A DNA stretch of 64,000 nt from Nocardiopsis alborubida (GCF_012396365.1 NZ_JAAXPG010000031.1:22145-86144), one strand, 5' to 3'. Counted from the first letter of the stretch, positions 1 through 8,188 are shown. Numbers and translations are program-made. The notes: a model not told the origin generated them from the letters alone.

Positions 1-815
1 TGGCCGACCTGGACGCCGCCGACCTCGACTACGTCAAGTCGTTCCACAAGGTCCACTACGGTCCGGACAACTGCGTGCTCACCGTGGTCAGCGACCTCGA
101 CCCCGAGGACGTCCGGGACCGCGTCGAGAAGTTCTTCGGTCCCATCCCGGCCCGTGAGACCGTCCCCGAGGCGCCCGACGCCACGCTGGAGGCCCCGCTG
201 GGCGGACCGGTCCGCGACTCGGTCACGGAGACCGTGCCCGCCGCCGGGGTGTTCGTCGGCTTCCGAGTCGCCCCCTACGGTGAGCGCGGGTTCGACGTCA
301 TGCACCTGGCCTCGGCCGTCCTGGGCCAGGGGCAGGGCAGCCGCCTGTACCGCTCCCTGGTGGTGGACCGCCCCATCGCCGCCGACGACGGCGGGGGCGC
401 CGCCGACATCCTGCCGTTCCGCTACACCGACAGCCTGATGCTGGTGAACATGCTCGCCCGCGAGGGCGTCAGCGGTGACACGCTGGAGGCGGCCATGCGC
501 GAGGAGATCGCGAAGCTGGCCGCCGGGATCACCGAGGAGGAACTGGACCGGGCCCGCGCCGTCCTGGAGCGCGACCACCTCCAGTCCATCTCCAGCCCCT
601 CCGGGCTCGCCGACAGCATCAGCAGCTGCACCCAGCTGTTCGACGACCCCGAGCTGGCCTACACCTGGCCCCGGCGCTGGGACGACATCACCGCCGAGGA
701 GGTGCGGGCCGCCGCCGAGCGCGTGCTGGTCGACGACAACCTGCTCGTCGTCCGATTCGACCCCGAGGAGTCCGCGGCCGCAGAGGCGGCCGGGGCCGAC
801 ACCGTCGACGCCTGA
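1..815 (+). CDS. M16 family metallopeptidase, 3' part only
   Basis: The reading frame is already open at base 3 and runs to a TGA at 813-815, so the gene enters from the left and 271 codons are visible. The visible part is the C-terminal half of an M16 (insulinase/processing-peptidase-like) protein. It contains the glycine-rich segment GQGQGSRLYRSL and the final alpha/beta domain usual for the family. The zinc motif HxxEH lies in the N-terminal half, outside the window, so catalytic status cannot be judged. The next gene, 42 bases downstream, is a second M16 protein lacking HxxEH. Such pairs usually form a heterodimer in which one subunit carries the zinc site, so this gene is the likely catalytic partner (inference). 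The GTG at 75 is an internal valine codon, not a start. Confidence 0.85.
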   Translation, partial: ADLDAADLDYVKSFHKVHYGPDNCVLTVVSDLDPEDVRDRVEKFFGPIPARETVPEAPDATLEAPLGGPVRDSVTETVPAAGVFVGFRVAPYGERGFDVMHLASAVLGQGQGSRLYRSLVVDRPIAADDGGGAADILPFRYTDSLMLVNMLAREGVSGDTLEAAMREEIAKLAAGITEEELDRARAVLERDHLQSISSPSGLADSISSCTQLFDDPELAYTWPRRWDDITAEEVRAAAERVLVDDNLLVVRFDPEESAAAEAAGADTVDA

Positions 816-857
816 TCCGGGTTCCGTTACCGCAAGCCGCAGAAAGAGCCGCAGAGC

Positions 858-2204
858 ATGCCGCAGACACGCCCGGACCTCGGTGCCGTAGCGTCCTACA
901 CCTTCCCCAAGCCCCGCCGCCTCACCGTGGGCGGCGGCACGGTCGTCGCCATCGACGTACCCGGCCAACAGCTCGTCTCCCTCCGCCTCGTGCACCCGCA
1001 CGGCGGTGCCGCCGAGCCGCTCGACGCCATGGGCGTCAGCGCGCTGACCAGCGAGGTCCTGGAGGACGGCCCCGACGGCAACAGCTCCCTGGCACCCGCC
1101 CTGGAGCGCCACGGCGCCGAGTGGGTCTCCCGCGTCAACTGGGACGCCTTCATCACCGGGCTGGACGCCCCCGCGGGACGCCTGCCCGAGGCGGTCCGCC
1201 TGTTCGCCGACGCGGTGCGCCGCCCCGCGCTGGCCCCCGACGACGTCGTCCGCCGCCGCGACCAGCTGCTGGAGCGGTTCTGGCTGGAGGCGGCCTCGGC
1301 CGGGACCCTGGCCATGCGCAGCCTGGGCGGGCAGCTGTTCACCGGCCGCTACGCCACGCCGCTCGCGGGCGGTCCGGTGCGGCTGGCCGACGTCACCCCC
1401 GAGACCGTGGCGGCCTTCCACGCCGACTCCGTCGCCTCGGTGGCCGGGACCCTCGTGGTCGTCGGCGACCTCACCGGGATCGACCTGGAGGACCTTGGCA
1501 AGACCGTGTTCGGCGACGCCGCGGCCGTGCGGACGACCGAGCAGACCGCGCCCGCGCCGCCGCCCGGGGACCTGCCCCGCGTCCTGATCGTGGACCGGCC
1601 CGGCTCCGTGCAGTCCGCCCTGGTCATCGCGCACCGCGCCCCCTCCCGCTCGCAGGTGGACCTGCCGCGCGCCGAGGGCGTCAGCGAGGTCCTGGGCGGT
1701 ATGTTCACCTCCCGGCTCAACCTGGAGCTGCGCGAGCGCCTGGGCTACACCTACGGCGCCGGGTCCCGCTTCGACCTGCGCCGCGACAGCGGGGTGTTCT
1801 TCATGTCCACCCAGGTCGAGGCGGACACCACCGCGCACTCGGTCACCTCCTCGCTGGAGCAGGTCGCCAAGCTGCGCGAGTCGGGGGTCACCGAGGAGGA
1901 GCTGGCCGCCGTGCGCGACTCCAACACGGTGGGCCTGCCGGTCACCTACGCCACGGCGCGCGCCATGGCCGGGGCCCTGGTCGACATGGTGGTGCACGAC
2001 CTGCCCGAGGACCACGTGGACCGCGTCCGGGCCGGGTACGAGGGGCTCACCAAGGAGTCCCTGGACAGTGCCGCCATCGAGTACCTGCGCCCCGAGGAGT
2101 CGGTCGTGGTGGTCGTCGGCGACGCCGAGCGCCTGCGCCAGCCGCTCACCGACACCGGGATCGGCCCGGTCGAGGTGCGCACCCCCGACTCGCTCTGGAC
2201 CTGA
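858..2204 (+). CDS. M16 family peptidase-like protein, non-catalytic partner
   Basis: This 448-residue protein has full M16 length with two repeated halves. The N-terminal half has no HxxEH zinc motif; the corresponding stretch reads GVSALTSEVLEDG. The C-terminal half keeps the substrate-binding R/Y element (RERLGYTYGAG, near residues 295-305). This is the pattern of the inactive subunit in two-subunit bacterial M16 proteases. No signal peptide is visible, so it is probably cytoplasmic. It follows the partial M16 gene on the same strand after 42 bases, and the pair is probably co-transcribed and acts as a heterodimer in peptide degradation or processing. The start is ATG 858, preceded by an AGAAAGAGCC-type purine stretch. 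The physiological substrate cannot be read from the sequence. Confidence 0.88.
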   Translation: MPQTRPDLGAVASYTFPKPRRLTVGGGTVVAIDVPGQQLVSLRLVHPHGGAAEPLDAMGVSALTSEVLEDGPDGNSSLAPALERHGAEWVSRVNWDAFITGLDAPAGRLPEAVRLFADAVRRPALAPDDVVRRRDQLLERFWLEAASAGTLAMRSLGGQLFTGRYATPLAGGPVRLADVTPETVAAFHADSVASVAGTLVVVGDLTGIDLEDLGKTVFGDAAAVRTTEQTAPAPPPGDLPRVLIVDRPGSVQSALVIAHRAPSRSQVDLPRAEGVSEVLGGMFTSRLNLELRERLGYTYGAGSRFDLRRDSGVFFMSTQVEADTTAHSVTSSLEQVAKLRESGVTEEELAAVRDSNTVGLPVTYATARAMAGALVDMVVHDLPEDHVDRVRAGYEGLTKESLDSAAIEYLRPEESVVVVVGDAERLRQPLTDTGIGPVEVRTPDSLWT

Positions 2205-2353
2205 GACCGCCGGGTGCGCGGGGGTCCGCCCGCGCACCCGCGCCGCCCCCGCCAGCAGGCACGGGAGCGTCGGAGTGAGAGCTACGTCACTGCATGCTGG
2301 GGTTGTCGCCGGACATAACGAAAGCGAACCTATGTGTCCGTGATGTGGCAACC

Positions 2354-2381
2354 ACCAGCATGGATCCGGCGTCCTGCTGGT
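2354..2381. promoter_or_regulatory. Inverted repeat upstream of kinase gene
   Basis: ACCAGCA (2354-2360) and TGCTGGT (2375-2381) are perfect inverted arms separated by 14 bases, followed directly by TATAAC. It lies about 75 bases before the kinase start in a 250-base gap that is less GC-rich than its surroundings. It may be an operator or the -10 region of the kinase promoter. No convincing -35 box is seen. Confidence 0.3.
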
Positions 2382-2430
2382 ATAACGAGTGATCCGTGCA
2401 CCTACGTGGTGACAGCGACCGCAATGCTCC

Positions 2431-2471
2431 CGCAGGAGGCCACCATGGCCGGTGAATGGACCCGTGGATAA
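2431..2471 (+). promoter_or_regulatory. Shine-Dalgarno plus 8-codon minigene overlapping the kinase start
   Basis: The best ribosome binding site here (CAGGAGG, 2433-2439) precedes an ATG at 2445 that opens only eight codons (MAGEWTRG) before TAA at 2469-2471. That tiny frame overlaps the first codons of the kinase, which is read in another frame from ATG 2456 or GTG 2474. Either the kinase starts at one of these later codons with poorer spacing, or the minigene is translated and couples or dampens kinase translation. The arrangement is directly visible; its role is inference. Confidence 0.35.
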
Positions 2472-3712
2472 CCGTGTCCTCCCTAGAGAACCCCCACACG
2501 CAGCGCCCTGAGGCGTCGCGCTCCTCCGCGCGACAGGAGGCGGCCGACACGGCCGAGCCCCGTCCGGAGGGACGCCTGCTCAAGGGGCGCTACCAGTTGG
2601 TGTCGGAGATCGCCCGGGGCGGTGTCGGCACCGTCTGGCGTGCCACCGACCTGGTCATCGACCGCGAGGTGGCCGTCAAGGAGCTGCGCCTGCCCGCGGA
2701 CCTGAGCCGCTCCGAGCGCGAGTCGCTCCTGCAGCGCACCACCCGTGAGGCCCGCGTCGCCGGACGCCTCACCCACCCCGGCCTGGTCACCGTCCTGGAC
2801 GTCGTGGACGAGGACGACCGCCCCTGGATCGTCATGGAGCTGGTGGAGGCCTCCACCCTGGAGGAGCTCATCCAGGTGGGCGGTCCGCTGCCCTACCAGC
2901 GTGTGGCCGAGATCGGCCTCCAGCTCATCGACGCCCTCAAGGTCGCGCACGCCGAGGGCATCGTGCACCGCGACGTCAAGCCCGAGAACGTGATGATCAG
3001 CCAGGCCGGACGGGTCGTGCTCACCGACTTCGGGCTGGCCGCCTGGAACGGCGAGTCGGCGCTGAGCGCCTCCGGGCGCATCATCGGCTCCCCGGCCTAC
3101 ATCCCGCCGGAGCGGGCCAAGGCGGGCCCGGTGGGGCCCGAGTCCGACCTGTGGTCCCTGGGCGCCACCCTGTACGCGGCGGTGGAGGGACACCCTCCCT
3201 ACGACCGCAAGGGCTACATCAAGATCCTGCGCCAGGAGCAGCTGGACGAGCCCGCCGAGGCCGCCAGCGCGGGCCCGCTGGCGCCGGTGCTGGCCGGGCT
3301 GCTCCGGGTGGAGCCCTCGGAGCGGCTGACCGCCGAGAACGCCACCAAGATGCTGCGGATCGCGGCCCTGGCGCCGTGGGCGCCCGAGACGAGCCCGGAG
3401 ACGGCGGCCCAGGGCACCGCCACACCCGCTGATCCCCGTCCCGGTGGCGAGGAGCGCGAGTCGGCCCGCGAGCACTTCAAGGCGGGCGCGCACGTGCTGG
3501 CCGAGTCCATCAACGAGCGGCTGCGCAACAGCCCCGAGGCGATGAACTCGGTCATGACCTCGATCCGCGAGTCCACGGACACGCTGGGACTGACCAGTTC
3601 GGGCAAGCACGCCGAGCGCAGCCGCCTGCCCGCGGTGGCCACCATCGCCGCGGTCTCCCTCGGCGTCCTGGTGCTGCTCGCGGTCATGCTCTGGGCGCTG
3701 CTCGGCCGCTAG
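2456..3712 (+). CDS. Membrane-anchored serine/threonine protein kinase
   Basis: This is a Hanks-type kinase of 418 residues. The catalytic domain spans about residues 45-305. It has a glycine loop ARGGVGTVW (near 53-61), the ATP lysine in VAVK (Lys75), the catalytic loop HRDVKPEN (171-178), DFG (191-193) and an SPAYIPPERA segment in place of the APE motif. A hydrophilic linker is followed by a single C-terminal transmembrane helix (about 391-416) ending in LLGR, so the kinase domain should be cytoplasmic. There is no PASTA or other extracellular sensor domain, so this is not PknB. The start is uncertain: ATG 2456 is used here, GTG 2474 is equally possible, and the strong Shine-Dalgarno belongs to an overlapping 8-codon frame. 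Its targets are unknown. Confidence 0.9.
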   Translation: MDPWITVSSLENPHTQRPEASRSSARQEAADTAEPRPEGRLLKGRYQLVSEIARGGVGTVWRATDLVIDREVAVKELRLPADLSRSERESLLQRTTREARVAGRLTHPGLVTVLDVVDEDDRPWIVMELVEASTLEELIQVGGPLPYQRVAEIGLQLIDALKVAHAEGIVHRDVKPENVMISQAGRVVLTDFGLAAWNGESALSASGRIIGSPAYIPPERAKAGPVGPESDLWSLGATLYAAVEGHPPYDRKGYIKILRQEQLDEPAEAASAGPLAPVLAGLLRVEPSERLTAENATKMLRIAALAPWAPETSPETAAQGTATPADPRPGGEERESAREHFKAGAHVLAESINERLRNSPEAMNSVMTSIRESTDTLGLTSSGKHAERSRLPAVATIAAVSLGVLVLLAVMLWALLGR

Positions 3713-3893
3713 TCGGCGGCCCTTCGGCGCCGCCGTGAGGTGTGGGGTCCTGACCTTCGGCGGCGGACGGAGCGCACCGGCGGGCAGCGAAACCCCGTAC
3801 TGCGCGGGGGGCGGGGCCGTCCCCCGATGGGGGAGCGGCGAGGCGGGTCCGGGGAGCGGGCGCAGCCCGCGAACAGGGCTACCCGGCGCCGAG

Positions 3894-3968
3894 TGGGGCC
3901 GGCGGGATTCGAACCCGCACTGTACAGCACCTAAAGCTGCCGTCTCCTGCCAGTTGGACTACGGCCCC
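3894..3968 (-). tRNA. Short (type I) tRNA with UAG anticodon; isotype uncertain
   Basis: This 75-nt minus-strand gene folds as a cloverleaf. The acceptor stem GGGGCCG/CGGCCCC pairs fully (3962-3968 with 3895-3901), with discriminator A at 3894. The T arm GCGGG-TTCGAAT-CCCGC is perfect. The anticodon stem GCAGC/GCTGT encloses loop TTTAGGT, giving anticodon UAG. The D arm (3942-3959) has only about three good pairs and an enlarged loop with GG. The variable loop is 5 nt (ACAGT). UAG reads the leucine codon CUA, but bacterial leucine tRNAs normally have a long variable arm, which is absent. CCA is not encoded. The gene lies 90 bases downstream of the peroxiredoxin gene on the same strand. I am confident of a tRNA fold, but not of the amino acid. 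Confidence 0.8.
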
Positions 3969-4058
3969 TTCCGGACAACTGTACCGGTGCCGGGCGCGGG
4001 GCCCGGCCGCAGGGGAGTCCGCGTCCCCAGGCGGCCGGGACCGCCCCCGGCACCCGTG

Positions 4059-4541
4059 TCACAGGCCCAGTTCCCTCTTGATCCGGTCGACGTGGCCGGT
4101 GGCCTTCACGTTGTAGAAGGCCTTCTCCACCCGGCCGTCGGTGCCCACGACGACGGTGGAGCGGATGACGCCCTGCACGACGCGGCCGTAGTTCTTCTTC
4201 TCACCGAAGGCGCCGTAGGCGCGCAGGGTGTCCTTGTCCGGGTCGCCCAGCAGCGGGAAGGTCAGCCCCTCCTTCTCACGGAACCTGGCCAGCTTGTCGC
4301 TCGTGTCCGGGGACACGCCCAGGACGGTGAGGCCCGCGGAGTCGAAGTCGCGCAGGTTGTCGCGGAAGTCGCAGGCCTGCGTGGTGCATCCGGGGGTCAT
4401 GGCCGCCGGGTAGAAGTACAGGACGACGCGCTTGCCGGTGGAGGCCAGCACCTCGCTCAGGGTGACGGGCTTGCCGTCGGCGTCGTCGAGGGTGAAGTCG
4501 GGTGCCTGGTCGCCGGGCTCCAGGCGGATCGGGTCGCTCAC
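4059..4541 (-). CDS. bcp: Thioredoxin-dependent thiol peroxidase (Bcp/PrxQ type)
   Basis: This 160-residue protein is a 2-Cys peroxiredoxin of the Bcp/PrxQ class, which reduces hydrogen peroxide and organic peroxides with thioredoxin in the cytoplasm. The motif TPGCTTQAC gives the peroxidatic cysteine at about Cys52 and the resolving cysteine five residues later (Cys57), the Bcp spacing. The start is GTG 4541 (protein begins VSDPIRLEPG), with a GAGGGGG Shine-Dalgarno eight bases upstream. The longer open frame back to 4901 has no such signal. A perfect 22-bp palindrome sits 24 bases upstream of the start. Divergent from the phosphatidyltransferase gene. Confidence 0.93.
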   Translation of the reverse strand: MSDPIRLEPGDQAPDFTLDDADGKPVTLSEVLASTGKRVVLYFYPAAMTPGCTTQACDFRDNLRDFDSAGLTVLGVSPDTSDKLARFREKEGLTFPLLGDPDKDTLRAYGAFGEKKNYGRVVQGVIRSTVVVGTDGRVEKAFYNVKATGHVDRIKRELGL

Positions 4542-4564
4542 GTGGTGTCCCCCTCGGGTTCGCG

Positions 4565-4586
4565 GGCGGGGCGGCGCCGCCCCGCC
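4565..4586. repeat. Perfect 22-bp GC palindrome in the bcp 5' region
   Basis: GGCGGGGCGGC (4565-4575) is immediately followed by its exact complement GCCGCCCCGCC (4576-4586). It lies 24 bases before the bcp start codon, so it would be transcribed in the bcp leader and could form a hairpin just upstream of the ribosome binding site. Confidence 0.55.
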
Positions 4587-4857
4587 GTATCTCGCTTTCA
4601 CCCTAGCCATTCCCCGCCTTCCGGTGCCCCGGGAGCTGGCGCTTCGTCGGCTGTGCCAGGCTGGGGGGACGGTCTTCGGTTGCGATTCCGGTTCGGTTCG
4701 GCCGCATCCGGAGTGACCAGCGGTGCGATCACCTATTGTTGACCGCACTCGTCCTGTCGTTCGGCCCCGGCGACGTCCGCCGCGCACCGGGGACGCCGCG
4801 TCGGCGGCGCCCGGCGGGCCGGAACACACCCGCTTCGCTTGGAGAGTATTGGCGACG

Positions 4858-5976
4858 ATGCCTGGATTCACACTCGACGAGGTCAGGGCCCGGACCCTCA
4901 AGGAGCGCGACTCCTGGTGGACGGTCTACCTCGTGGACCCCATCGCGGTCCGGCTCGTGCGCCTGGTGGCCAACCGCACCTCGATCACCCCCAACCAGCT
5001 GACGGTGGTCGCGCTCTTCCTCGGGCTCGGCGCGGCCGTCTGCTTCTCGCTGGGCTACCGCCACTTCCTGGCGCTGGGCGCGCTGCTGTACCTGCTGTCC
5101 TTCCTCATGGACTGCACGGACGGCAAGCTGGCCCGGCTCACCGGCTCGGAGTCGCTGTTCGGGTCGTGGATGGACTACGTCTCCGACCGGTTCCGGGTGC
5201 TGGTGTGCGTGGTCGCCCTGATGGGCGGACAGTACGTCGTCGCCGAGGACGCCGAGGGCAACGGGCCGGTGTGGTTCGTGTGGCTGGCCCTGGCCGTGGT
5301 CTTCCTGGACATGCTGCGCTACCTCAACGCGCTCCAGGTGTACAAGGTCCGCAGGGAGATGCGCTCGCACCTGGCCGCCGCCCTGGAGCGGGCCCGCGCC
5401 ACCCTGTCGATGCTGGAGCCGGAGGAGGACGACACCGGCTCGGCCACCGGCGCGGGCGGGCGGACGATGAGCGACGGCGGCGAGCAGGCGGTGCTGCGCC
5501 ACGGCATCGGCGTGTTGGAGCAGATCCTGCACAGCCAGAACGAGCGCGAGGCGCGCAACCAGCGCACGGCGGGCAAACAGCCCGACCTGACCCTGCCCAA
5601 GGTGGACCTGCACCAGGAGTTCCGCAACCGCTTCCCGTGGTACCAGCGGTTCTGGTCGGCCCTCAACGCCAGGCGGATCAGAACACACCTGGTGGGCGGC
5701 ATCGAGTTCCAGATGTCGGTGTTCGTGATCGCTCCGCTGGCGGCCGCCGCGTTCGGCGCGCCGTCCCTTATCGGGTGGATCACCGCCGTGGCGGGTGTTT
5801 TGCTCCTCGCCTTCGAGATCGCCATCATCTATAAACTGTGGTTGTCCACGCGGGACTTCTTCCGCGTGGTCGACGGAATCGACAGCGCGCTGAGATTCTC
5901 CGGTCCGTCCGACGGCGCGGAGGAAGGGAGCCGGGACACCGGCTCGGACACGGGTTCTCAGACGACCCTGCGCTAG
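4858..5976 (+). CDS. CDP-alcohol phosphatidyltransferase family protein
   Basis: This 372-residue integral membrane enzyme belongs to the family that transfers a phospho-alcohol from a CDP-linked donor to an acceptor in phospholipid synthesis. The family signature is complete: Asp85, Asp88, Gly89 and the AR pair in MDCTDGKLARLTG, followed by Gly102, Asp106 and Asp110 in GSWMDYVSD. Several hydrophobic helices surround it. Compared with the roughly 200-residue core enzymes it has a long charged loop (about residues 165-265) between the catalytic half and the last two membrane segments, so it belongs to a larger actinomycete subgroup of unknown acceptor. The start is ATG 4858 with GGAGAG upstream; the frame is open further back but without a binding site. 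The next gene (DUF3618) follows after 15 bases and is probably co-transcribed. Confidence 0.85.
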   Translation: MPGFTLDEVRARTLKERDSWWTVYLVDPIAVRLVRLVANRTSITPNQLTVVALFLGLGAAVCFSLGYRHFLALGALLYLLSFLMDCTDGKLARLTGSESLFGSWMDYVSDRFRVLVCVVALMGGQYVVAEDAEGNGPVWFVWLALAVVFLDMLRYLNALQVYKVRREMRSHLAAALERARATLSMLEPEEDDTGSATGAGGRTMSDGGEQAVLRHGIGVLEQILHSQNEREARNQRTAGKQPDLTLPKVDLHQEFRNRFPWYQRFWSALNARRIRTHLVGGIEFQMSVFVIAPLAAAAFGAPSLIGWITAVAGVLLLAFEIAIIYKLWLSTRDFFRVVDGIDSALRFSGPSDGAEEGSRDTGSDTGSQTTLR

Positions 5977-5991
5977 TGGAGAGAGGCACCC

Positions 5992-6390
5992 ATGACGGGA
6001 CGTGACACCGAACCGCGCCTGACCCCGGCGGACGTCGTCGCCGAGATCAATCGCGAACAGCGCCAGCTCGCCGAGACCCTGGACGAGCTGAGCGTGCAGG
6101 CCCGGCCCGCCAACATCGCCCGCAGGCAGATGGAGAGGGCCCGCGAACGCGGCGCCCGGATCGTGGACGAGGCGCGCGCCCTGGTGGTCGGGGGCGGCGC
6201 GGTGCGCGTGGAGAGCCACCCGGTGGAGCCCGAGGAGGGCAGCATCGTCGTCAAGGGTGACGGCCACGTCGTCACCACCTACCAGTCGCGCGGCCAGCTC
6301 CCCCCGGAGGCGCTGCTGCTCGCGGTCGGCGTCGGCGCGGTCGTCGCCGTGGGCGTGGTGGCCTGGGCGGTGCACCGCAGGAGGAAGTAG
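5992..6390 (+). CDS. DUF3618 family membrane-anchored protein
   Basis: This 132-residue protein begins with a charged helical region typical of DUF3618 (PADVVAEINREQRQLAETLD; REQRQLAETLDELS is the recognisable core). It ends with a single transmembrane helix (about 103-127) and a basic tail HRRRK. The family is of unknown function and is common beside the peroxiredoxin gene in actinomycetes (recalled, not checked). GGAGAG lies just ahead of ATG 5992. It sits 15 bases after the phosphatidyltransferase gene and is followed by a strong hairpin. Confidence 0.8.
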   Translation: MTGRDTEPRLTPADVVAEINREQRQLAETLDELSVQARPANIARRQMERARERGARIVDEARALVVGGGAVRVESHPVEPEEGSIVVKGDGHVVTTYQSRGQLPPEALLLAVGVGAVVAVGVVAWAVHRRRK

Positions 6391-6410
6391 TGCCGGTCCG
6401 GCACACGGTC

Positions 6411-6438
6411 GGAGGGGTCCGCGTCCGCGGGCCCCTCC
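6411..6438 (+). terminator. Hairpin terminator after the DUF3618 gene
   Basis: GGAGGGGTCCGCG (6411-6423) pairs with CGCGGGCCCCTCC (6426-6438) with one wobble, 20 bases past the stop codon. There is no U tract, as is common in high-GC actinomycetes. Confidence 0.55.
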
Positions 6439-6558
6439 TCGTGTGTGCGGCGTCCGCCGGGGCGGGCCGGGTGTCCACGGGGCGCCGGGAGCGGCGTCCG
6501 GCACGGGCCGGAGACGGATAAGGGCCCCGGGGGGGCGGTGGAGGCCCCGGGCACCGAC

Positions 6559-6926
6559 GTGGCACAAAAGCGCGGGTTGAACCGGGCCATCGCCTCTCAG
6601 GCATGGGGACGCACCGTCACCCTGCTGGAGTACAAGCTCGCCGACCGGGGCGGACACACCTGGTGCGGGTGCCCGCCCCGAACGCCTCGCGGCGCTGTTC
6701 GCGGTGCCGGGACATCGCCGAGGGCAGCCGGAAGTCGCGGGACCGGTTCGTGTGCGAGGCGCCCGGGCGCGGGCACACCGCGCACGCCGACACCAACGCC
6801 GCGCGCAACATCGAGCACGCGGTCAAGCAGCGAGCGCCCCAGGACATGGTGGGTGTCAGGACGTGGAGCCCCCGCCGCCAGGCGGGCTTCGAAGCGTGGA
6901 CCACCAGCGGCGGACGGGTTCCGTGA
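6559..6926 (+). pseudogene. TnpB/OrfB (IS200/IS605 group) remnant, frameshifted
   Basis: The first part, read from about 6559, encodes QKRGLNRAIASQAWGRTVT and LLEYKLADRGG, which resembles the region before the zinc ribbon in TnpB. Near 6660 the similarity jumps to another frame: VRVPAPNASRRCSRC, then the second cysteine pair region, then HADTNAARNIE, which matches the RuvC-III D-x-N element of TnpB. The stop is at 6926. The N-terminal two thirds are absent and the frame is broken, so no functional nuclease is made. Neither the IS ends nor a TnpA gene is visible. The zinc ribbon is also degraded, because the second pair reads CEAPGRGH rather than CxxC. Confidence 0.7.
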
Positions 6927-6961
6927 GCTGGGTTCTCCCGCTCTTCGGACGGGAGAGGACG

Positions 6962-8188
6962 TCAGAGGAAGGTCTGGCCCTCGCCCCGGTAGGTGGGCAC
7001 GGAGCCCGCGTACTCGCCGGTGCCGGAGTCCACCAGGTGCAGGGTGTCGAAGCGCTCGCACAGCTCTCCGGCCTTGGCGTGGCGCATCCACACCCGGTCG
7101 CCGACGGACAGGCCGTCGGCCGCGGCGCCGAGCAGGGGCGTCTGCACCTCACCCGCGCCCTCGTTGGCGCTGTAGGAGAGCCCGGCGGGCAGGTGGGGGA
7201 GCGGTGCGCGGTGGGCGTTCACGGGCCCCGAGGCGGGGTAGCCGCCGCCGAGGGCGGTGGCCACGCCCGGTCCGGGCCGGCGCACGACGGGGAGCGCGAA
7301 CAGGGCGGCGGGGCGTCCGCCGAAGGAGCGGTAGTGGTCGAACAGGTGCGGGTGGTAGAGCCCTGAGCCCGCGGCCAGTTCGGTCACGGCCCTCTCCCGG
7401 CCGGTGGTGTGCAGGCTGCCGGTGCCCCCGCCGTTGACGAAGCGCAGGTCGGCGACCTCCCTGACGGCGTGCACGATGGCGGCCCGGCGTCTGGCCAGCT
7501 CCACGGCCGAGCGGTGCTGGACGGCGCGCAGGAGGCGGCCGTAGAGCGGCCTGCCGGGCGGGGCGTCGCCCACTCCGGCGATCTGGCCCTCGTAGGCCAT
7601 GATCCCGTCCAGCTCCAGTTCGGGGCGGACCGCGACGGCGCGGGCGAACGCGGCGGCCTGGGCCGGGGTGCGCACGGGGGAGCGGTAGGTGCCCACGCGC
7701 AGGCGCGGCCCGACGGGCTGCCAGCTGGTGTCGACGTCCAGGCACACCCGGACCGGAGGGGCGTCGGGGCCACGGGTTTCGGCGGCGTCGGCGACGGCGG
7801 CGCTGATCAGGTCCAGGTGCGCAGTGTCGTCCACCATCAGGGTGATGGCGCGGGCGGCGCCGGGGTCGCGCACGAGCCTGGCCAGGGCCTGGCGGTCGAC
7901 GGTGGGGTAGGCGACGAGGACGTCGTCGCTGACGGGGTGGTCGCCGGTGGCCAGCCAGAGGGCCTCGGGCAGGGTGAAGGCCATGACGCCCGCGTAGCCG
8001 GGCAGGGCGAGGACCGTGCGCAGCAGCTCGCGGCTGCGCACGGACTTGCTGGCGACCCGGATGGGTCTGCCGTGGGCGCGGCGGGTGAGGTCGGCCGCGT
8101 TGGCGCGCAGGGCGGCGATGTCGACGAGGGCGAAGGGGGCTTCGAGACCGCGTGTGGCGGCCTCGTACGTTTCGCGCAGACTTGTCAT
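6962..8188 (-). CDS. Fold-III PLP enzyme, D-threonine aldolase/alanine racemase-like (amino acid deaminase/aldolase)
   Basis: The 408-residue product has an N-terminal alanine-racemase barrel with the PLP lysine in the segment IRVASKSVRSR, and a C-terminal domain resembling metal-dependent D-threonine aldolases (conserved HAKAGELCERFD near the end). It probably acts on a D- or beta-hydroxy amino acid in the cytoplasm; the substrate cannot be deduced. The start ATG 8188 gives MTSLRETYEAA. An in-frame ATG at 8209 (MFWHAQD) is the alternative and has a GAAAG stretch upstream. It is divergent from purU with a 177-base gap. Confidence 0.72.
   Translation of the reverse strand: MTSLRETYEAATRGLEAPFALVDIAALRANAADLTRRAHGRPIRVASKSVRSRELLRTVLALPGYAGVMAFTLPEALWLATGDHPVSDDVLVAYPTVDRQALARLVRDPGAARAITLMVDDTAHLDLISAAVADAAETRGPDAPPVRVCLDVDTSWQPVGPRLRVGTYRSPVRTPAQAAAFARAVAVRPELELDGIMAYEGQIAGVGDAPPGRPLYGRLLRAVQHRSAVELARRRAAIVHAVREVADLRFVNGGGTGSLHTTGRERAVTELAAGSGLYHPHLFDHYRSFGGRPAALFALPVVRRPGPGVATALGGGYPASGPVNAHRAPLPHLPAGLSYSANEGAGEVQTPLLGAAADGLSVGDRVWMRHAKAGELCERFDTLHLVDSGTGEYAGSVPTYRGEGQTFL

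Noticed and set aside
3894..3968. Calling this a standard leucine tRNA
   Set aside because: The long variable arm expected in bacterial tRNA-Leu is absent, so the isotype was left open.
3894..4060. Integration (att) site at the tRNA gene
   Set aside because: No integrase gene or direct repeat of the tRNA 3' end was found nearby.
4729..6657. A 642-codon minus-strand frame opposite the phosphatidyltransferase gene
   Set aside because: Low-complexity composition and no start signal; the plus strand has the full CDP-alcohol transferase signature and a DUF3618 gene.
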